Positions 8,537 to 12,500 of a stretch of DNA of 12,500 nt are shown here, in pieces. Each line of letters starts with the position of its first letter. Position 1 is the stretch's first letter. A program made the translations under genes and the position numbers. The notes beneath the pieces are model-generated. The model did no database searches and had not been told where the DNA came from. It saw only the letters and a program-made list of their open reading frames with translations. Origin of the DNA: Penaeus vannamei (taxonomy: Eukaryota; Arthropoda; Malacostraca; Decapoda; Penaeidae); contig NC_091577.1 of NCBI RefSeq assembly GCF_042767895.1, positions 24,929,863 to 24,942,362 on the forward strand. Direction: 5' to 3'.

Positions 8537-8586
8537 GTGTGTGTGTGTGTCTTTGTGTGCGATCAGAAAGAAACGAGAGAGAGAGA
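8537..8586. repeat. Short (GT)7 and (GA)6 microsatellites
   Basis: (GT)7 at 8537-8550 and (GA)6 at 8575-8586, separated by unique bases. Confidence 0.75.
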
Positions 8587-8599
8587 TGAGAGTGATCGG

Positions 8600-8900
8600 C
8601 GGTGGGACTAATTGGTGAGTCTGGAAGGAGGGAGGGCAGAAAGGTAAGCGAAGACTACTCGTCGTTGGCGTCTGTCTCCCCGCGAGTCGCCAAGCCAGGG
8701 GCTGATATAAGAAATGCATACCGTGGCAGTTCCTTGACTGTCTTCCCTCCTTTTCTTCTCCGTCCTCTTCCTTTTACTGTTCCCTCCGTTCTTATCTTGT
8801 CAGACTGCGACCCAACTTACCGGGGTAAAATTTCTAGTGCAAAGTTTGTGCTGCCGTGATTCTCCGTTCGTAATCCCGTTTGTCCTTCACGTCGGAAGTT
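8600..8900. other. Unique sequence, no gene called
   Basis: Donor-like TTG|GTGAGT (8614|8615) and AAG|GTAAGC (8643|8644) occur on the plus strand, and CCCG|GTAAGT on the minus strand ends at 8821. No reading frame or acceptor pairs convincingly with any of them. The plus frame 8602-8859 starts at GTG and is not recognised. Confidence 0.35.
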
Positions 8901-8904
8901 GATG

Positions 8905-9060
8905 ATGATCCCGGGCCATTCCGGCCGAGCTATTTAGGGGACGTGACCCTAATGGCCCTTCTCCGGCCGGCGCCGCCACGCTCGCCCCTGCGCAGTCTCC
9001 GACCCCGCCGGTGCCCTTCCGGCGGCCCTTGAGGTAGGAGAATATGATGTGCCGCGGCGG
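8905..9060. other. GC-rich element B
   Basis: A CpG-rich patch with TAATGGCC (8950-8957), CCGGCCGG (8963-8970), GGCCCTT (9024-9030) and GGAGAATATGA (9037-9047), colinear with element A about 1 kb upstream. No open frame with coding bias. A regulatory element or an old duplication are both possible. Confidence 0.35.
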
Positions 9061-9069
9061 GCCAGGAGA

Positions 9070-9120
9070 GGGGGGGGGGAGTGGGGGAAGAGGGAGCGAG
9101 GCGCGGAGAGGGAAGAAGGG
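9070..9120 (+). other. G-rich tract, G-quadruplex motif
   Basis: G10 at 9070-9079, G5 at 9083-9087 and later GGG runs satisfy a relaxed quadruplex definition. The plus strand is almost pure purine here. Confidence 0.45.
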
Positions 9121-9138
9121 TTAAATCTGTAGATTTAA
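9121..9138. repeat. Perfect dyad TTAAATCT-GT-AGATTTAA
   Basis: Two 8-bp arms are exactly complementary around GT. The sequence begins directly after the G-rich tract. It could be a dimeric binding site or a hairpin; nothing decides between them. Confidence 0.5.
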
Positions 9139-9310
9139 TGCCCGTTTTATGATCGTTCCCCAAATTGTATTGTCCCGAAATATTATAAACGTTATTTGCC
9201 GTTTTGTAATTTCCGGAAATAAGCTCCCCGGGCGAGGTCGAAAAGCTGTTAGCGGACTGTGGGTTATGGACACGTGCTAATGATGATGCGATCGTCATAT
9301 ATTCATCGTG

Positions 9311-9521
9311 TTTTTATATGTATGTACGTATTTACACACACACACATACACACACCACATATATATATATATGTATGTATGTATGAATATATATGTAAAT
9401 AGATAGACATAGGCATTGACATATAAGTGTGTCTGTATGCATATGTATATGTATATGTGTCTGTGTCTGTGTATATGTATGTGTATATATCTATGTCAAA
9501 ATATATATGTATGTATATATG

Positions 9522-9525
<4 letters not shown>
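9311..9525. repeat. Mixed CA/TATG/TG low-complexity block
   Basis: Short CA (9334-9354), AT (9360-9372), TATG and TGTC words run in succession. Overlapping Cys/Tyr/Met-rich frames are repeat translations. Confidence 0.75.
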
Positions 9526-9586
<61 letters not shown>

Positions 9587-9608
9587 TTATTTATTTGTTT
9601 ATTTATTA
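9526..9608. repeat. AT microsatellite followed by TTTA repeat
   Basis: Uninterrupted TA/AT run at 9526-9572, a G interruption, then TTTA units at 9585-9608. Confidence 0.9.
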
Positions 9609-9634
9609 TAACAGGTATTTTGATTTTAATTCAG

Positions 9635-9741
9635 AAATGCCATATGCGGATGGAACTGTTGCACACTTTACATTTTGTGGTTCATCTATTGCATTTATCG
9701 AGGCTGTCGTATTCGCCTTAATCTTGATAAGTTTAAAGTGA
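9635..9741 (+). other. Weak candidate small exon
   Basis: TTTTAATTCAG ends at 9634 and resembles an acceptor. The frame then gives Met-Pro-Tyr-Ala-Asp and ends 34 residues later at TGA (9739-9741), with one hydrophobic segment near the end. The third-position base composition is AT-rich and shows no coding bias. The same frame runs upstream into the AT repeat. Most likely a chance frame. Confidence 0.08.
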
Positions 9742-10228
9742 TAATGCATTTTGCGCTTATGGGATCCTTTCTTCGTTACTTTCGCCGACTAATTTCGCCA
9801 TTTCATAGATTGAGGTATTCTTGGATATCTTAAGACATTTACAGATGTGCAGTCTTTCAGTCGATCGTTATTCCTTTCAATATATTTTTTATTCTTATGA
9901 TTTTATGTAAGAATATACAATTTGTATTTGTATTTTTGCAAGGGTTGTACAAGAAATCATATTGTTTTATTTGCGTGGTATGAAAATCCATTTACCACAC
10001 GTAGAAGTAGGCGATACACAAGACACGGGTGTTTCCTGAAACCCGACCGGTCTTCGGCCTCCAAGCGCCGGTTCTAAACGCCCTTGATTCCGCCCTACGG
10101 TCTGGAGATCGGACATTAGCAGTAACGATGCGCACAAATCACGCGCGCAACGAAAATATGTAAATAGCGTGAATCTAAAAGTATTTGCAGCCGATGGGGG
10201 ACTCTGGTACCATGCATATGATATCAAT
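9742..10228. other. Unique sequence, no gene seen
   Basis: AT-rich to about 9980, then more CpG-rich to 10150. A short imperfect hairpin, GGGTGTTTC against GAAACCC, lies at about 10028-10045. The minus frame 9967-10227 has no recognised domain. Confidence 0.35.
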
Positions 10229-10372
10229 GACTAATTAAGTTATTTGGAGCAATTACCTTTTGGCGGTGGAGTTGGGAAAGGGGGGGGAGGAGGAAGGGAT
10301 GAGGAGGGGATGAAATAATTTTGGAGGCAGCGTAGGTAATTAGTGCTAGGGCGCTGAGAGCAATTACCGCAA
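10229..10372. promoter_or_regulatory. Cluster of homeodomain-type AATTA motifs
   Basis: CTAATTAAG at 10231-10239, GAGCAATTACC at 10247-10257, GGTAATTAG at 10336-10344 (opposite orientation) and GAGCAATTACC again at 10358-10368. Four TAATTA/CAATTA cores lie within 140 bp, two of them in an exact 11-bp repeat. These cores are the usual target of Antennapedia-class and Dlx-type homeodomains. An enhancer role is inference. Confidence 0.25.
10274..10309 (+). other. G-rich tract with quadruplex potential
   Basis: GGG, G8, GGG and GGGG runs with purine loops lie inside the AATTA cluster. Confidence 0.4.
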
Positions 10373-10528
10373 TTTAGCGTCGCGTTGAGCTTTGCCAACG
10401 GATGCTGCCATTCTCACCTTTTGGGGAATGATGCTAAGTACCCGTGCTATCAGATGCGTTTTTTGGCCCGGCGGTTTGTTTTGTATTTTTCCTCGTTTCA
10501 ATTTTGTGCAATATTTTCGAGGATTTTA

Positions 10529-10575
10529 GATTTTCTTTTTCCTTTTTTCTTTTTTTTCTTTTTCTTTTTTTTTTG
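10529..10575. repeat. T-rich low-complexity tract
   Basis: Poly-T with scattered single or double C interruptions, shortly upstream of the compound microsatellite. Confidence 0.8.
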
Positions 10576-10623
10576 TCAAGGGCGGCGATGCAGGCATGAG
10601 GGTACGCTCGGTCGTGTGTACTA

Positions 10624-10866
<243 letters not shown>

Positions 10867-11038
10867 CAGAGGGAGAGAGAAAGAGAGCACGTGCGCAAAA
10901 TAGGGAGAGGAAAGATGGATAAAAGGAAGGAAAAAGAAGAAAAGGGAGGAAGGAATGAAGTAAAGAAGGATGAGATGGAGGAATAGTAAAATTTAAGAGA
11001 ACTAGAGAAAAGGTGAGAAAAGGATGAAAGTGAAAGCC
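10867..11038. repeat. Polypurine low-complexity tail
   Basis: The plus strand is nearly all A and G, without a fixed period, and extends the compound repeat. Lys/Glu/Arg-rich frames are compositional. Confidence 0.7.
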
Positions 11039-11145
11039 CAGGCGAAAACGAGCTCAGACGCGCGGGAACAAGTGGGGTTGAAGTATGGCCGATGAGGATG
11101 TAAAATCATTTATACATGGCCAGGACAGCTGGACCGCCGGGATGA

Positions 11146-11394
11146 ATGTATAAAGAGGATGCGGACGGTGGCAGCAGCAGCGCCGGCACCCTCAGCCCGA
11201 GCGGCCCGTTGAACACGGCGCGTCGAGGCACAGTGGCACAGCCGCGTGTTTGCTTGCATCCGCGGCCTTCTCCGTGTAATGGTTGTCTCCTCTCTTTGTT
11301 GGAGGTCTCGGAGCTCACTAGGCAGTGTCAAGTTCAAACTGTAGAAGGTTCCGCAAAGTTTAGCAGGTTCTTAATTCTTGTCGAGGGAAATTAA
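11146..11394 (+). CDS. Weak candidate coding fragment, unrecognised
   Basis: The frame opens at ATG 11146, immediately after an in-frame TGA at 11143-11145, and runs 82 codons to TAA. From codon 5 to about codon 24 (Ala-Asp-Gly-Gly-Ser-Ser-Ser-Ala-Gly onward) nearly every codon ends in G or C. Later codons lose this bias, so a real coding part, if any, would be the first third, perhaps ending at a splice site I cannot place. A TATAAAG at 11149-11155 lies on the proposed start, which suits a promoter better than a coding start. No domain is recognised. A 9-codon frame from ATG 11116 precedes it in the same register. A plain CpG-rich patch is the main alternative. Confidence 0.12.
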   Translation: MYKEDADGGSSSAGTLSPSGPLNTARRGTVAQPRVCLHPRPSPCNGCLLSLLEVSELTRQCQVQTVEGSAKFSRFLILVEGN

Positions 11395-11497
11395 AATTGT
11401 GTCAAATTAGTTCAGCGGGAGCGGGTCGACTTGCTGCGTCACGCTGGGCTTCTCTTGTCGCCAGGTTGTATCACGGAACGATAAGTTATTAAAGCAA

Positions 11498-12109
11498 TTA
11501 GTAATCAATCATCACCAAAGGGAACGAATGGTGACGCCAGAGTACATGTTGTATTTGATGGCTTGGGGGTGCATACGTGGATTTCACATTTGAATTATTT
11601 TTTTCATGTATTTGTTCAGAGTAACCAGGTGTTCTCTTACCGCAGCCATCACACGCACAGCTATTTGTTGCATGGAGGCTGGTAAAATTAATTAAATTAT
11701 ATTTGTTCAGAAAGAATTTTAAAAAGTAGTCGCGGGAACAACGCACCGTGAACGCCCCTGTCTGGAAACATCCAACTTGTCGTAGGGAAGACCACGGCCA
11801 TGTTGAAGCGAAAGGGTGCTTAGGGGTGCTTGGGTGAGGGCGGGGGCAGGGGGAGCAGTGGCAGTGGAAGAGGGTATAATGTACCTGAAGTACAGCAGAG
11901 TGTGATCCTAAACCTCTAATATTGTATGTAGAAAATGTGTACCCGAATCGAGCAGTTCTGGATCGGCAGTAGGAGGAGAGGATGCGGTGAAGCGAGGAAA
12001 TTTTTTTGAGATTTGTGATCGAAGTTGTTATTGGAGAGTGACAAACATTTCTCATTTCATTGTGGTCGTCTGCGACCAGGATTTTTCCATCGAGGAAACA
12101 TTCTTTCAT
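11498..12109 (-). other. Longest non-repetitive open frame, unrecognised
   Basis: A 203-codon minus-strand frame starts at 12109 and ends at 11498. It is the longest frame not made of simple repeats. Its translation contains no family motif I know, shows no clear signal peptide or membrane segment, and is Cys/His/Ser-rich in the middle, where the plus strand is a G-rich tract. On the minus strand, TTTTACCAG at about 11680 and GCG|GTAAGA at 11641|11640 would bracket a 38-bp exon inside it. A frame this long can arise by chance in 12.5 kb, so I do not call a gene. Confidence 0.1.
11823..11853 (+). other. G-quadruplex motif
   Basis: G-runs of 4, 3, 3, 5 and 5 with loops TGCTT, TGA, C and CA. 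It is preceded by two near-adjacent GGGTGCTT words (11815-11831). Confidence 0.55.
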
Positions 12110-12110
12110 A

Positions 12111-12236
12111 TTTCCTCTTCCTCTCTTTCTTCTTCTCCCTCTCCATCTCCCTCTCCCTTTCCTTCTTCTCCCTCACCCTCTCCATTTCCCTCTCTCTTTC
12201 CTTCTCCTTCTCCTTCTCCCTCTTCCTCTCTCACTC
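12111..12236. repeat. Pyrimidine tract with about 33-bp tandem duplication
   Basis: Nearly pure C/T on the plus strand. TTCTTCTCCCTC begins copies at 12130 and 12163. Both continue with TCCAT(C/T)TCCCTCTC and CTTTCC, the second carrying an extra ACCCTC. Frames are Ser/Pro/Leu-rich artefacts. Confidence 0.6.
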
Positions 12237-12284
12237 CCACTCGTTAGTACGGCCGCTAGCTCGCTCGCTCACTTCCACTCGTTA
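12230..12284 (+). repeat. 17-bp direct repeat, one mismatch
   Basis: CTCACTCCCACTCGTTA at 12230-12246 and CTCACTTCCACTCGTTA at 12268-12284 are offset by 38 bp. A (GCTC)n-like CTAGCTCGCTCGCTC lies between them. Confidence 0.5.
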
Positions 12285-12500
12285 TTTAGTTGAATAGGAA
12301 GCAAGGAGTGGGAGCGGAGAGGTGCTGAGTGTATAATTAAACTAGCGTAGCTACGGTGAGAGTAAGAGGACGGGCTGGCGGCTCGGATGAAGGACAATTT
12401 GCATACATTTACCACCCGTTCGACCGCCTCTTCTCTCCGCTTGTCGTGATGCCCACTTGTTATGCCTCCCAATACGTGATTTCGCTCGTGCCATTCCACC
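12285..12500. other. Unique sequence to window end, no gene seen
   Basis: Mixed-composition DNA. The minus frame here runs to the window edge and may be cut; it contains nothing recognisable. Confidence 0.35.

Noticed and set aside
8611..8650. Two donor-like sites TTG|GTGAGT and AAG|GTAAGC 29 bp apart
   Set aside because: No acceptor-bounded open frame ends at either, and short donor matches are common by chance.

Overview
The window looks like non-coding DNA from an animal nuclear genome. It holds no dense array of open frames, no bacterial-style gene, no rRNA, tRNA or CRISPR array, and no recognisable transposase or reverse transcriptase. Its main feature is very long, nearly perfect simple repeats: (TC)51, interrupted (AT)n, (GT)34, (AC)54, (TG)47, (AG)40 and (GGGA)12, plus A20 and T20 runs and long polypurine or polypyrimidine belts. 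This density and mix of dinucleotides is typical of decapod crustaceans, especially penaeid shrimp. That assignment is inference from composition only; another microsatellite-rich invertebrate is possible.

Layout. 1-1340: decayed trinucleotide repeats (TAC, GAT and TTG/ACT types), purine-rich DNA with an internal duplication, and an A20 run. 1343-2280: unique sequence with a very good candidate recursive splice site (1797-1835) and a small cluster of one E-box and two inverted CCAAT boxes (1958-2014). 2285-2750: pyrimidine-rich. 2760-3870: unique sequence with two hairpins. 3873-3994: a T20 run, then a short GC3-biased stretch that could be a terminal coding exon. 4000-5880: mostly AT-rich and without clear signals. 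5880-6210: short local duplications, three GCAAGTGTG copies and a strong G-quadruplex motif. 6299-6660: pyrimidine belt with (TC)51 and an 8-bp minisatellite. 6829-7246: a giant inverted compound microsatellite. 7380-9120: unique sequence with two related GC-rich elements about 1 kb apart. 9310-9610: a second AT/TG/TTTA repeat block. 10230-10370: a cluster of homeodomain-type AATTA motifs. 10529-11036: T-rich tract, compound (TG)(AG)(GGGA) repeat and polypurine tail. 11100-11400: GC-rich coding-like patch. 11498-12109: one long but unrecognised minus-strand open frame. 12110-12290: pyrimidine belt with short duplications.

No complete gene can be named. The most economical reading is intron or intergenic DNA. 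If the candidate recursive splice site (1828|1829) and the candidate terminal exon (3924-3994) are both real, the first 3.9 kb would be the last intron of a plus-strand gene, with the 3' UTR following. This is a hypothesis; both signals are short. No previously undescribed system of the multi-gene kind is visible here.
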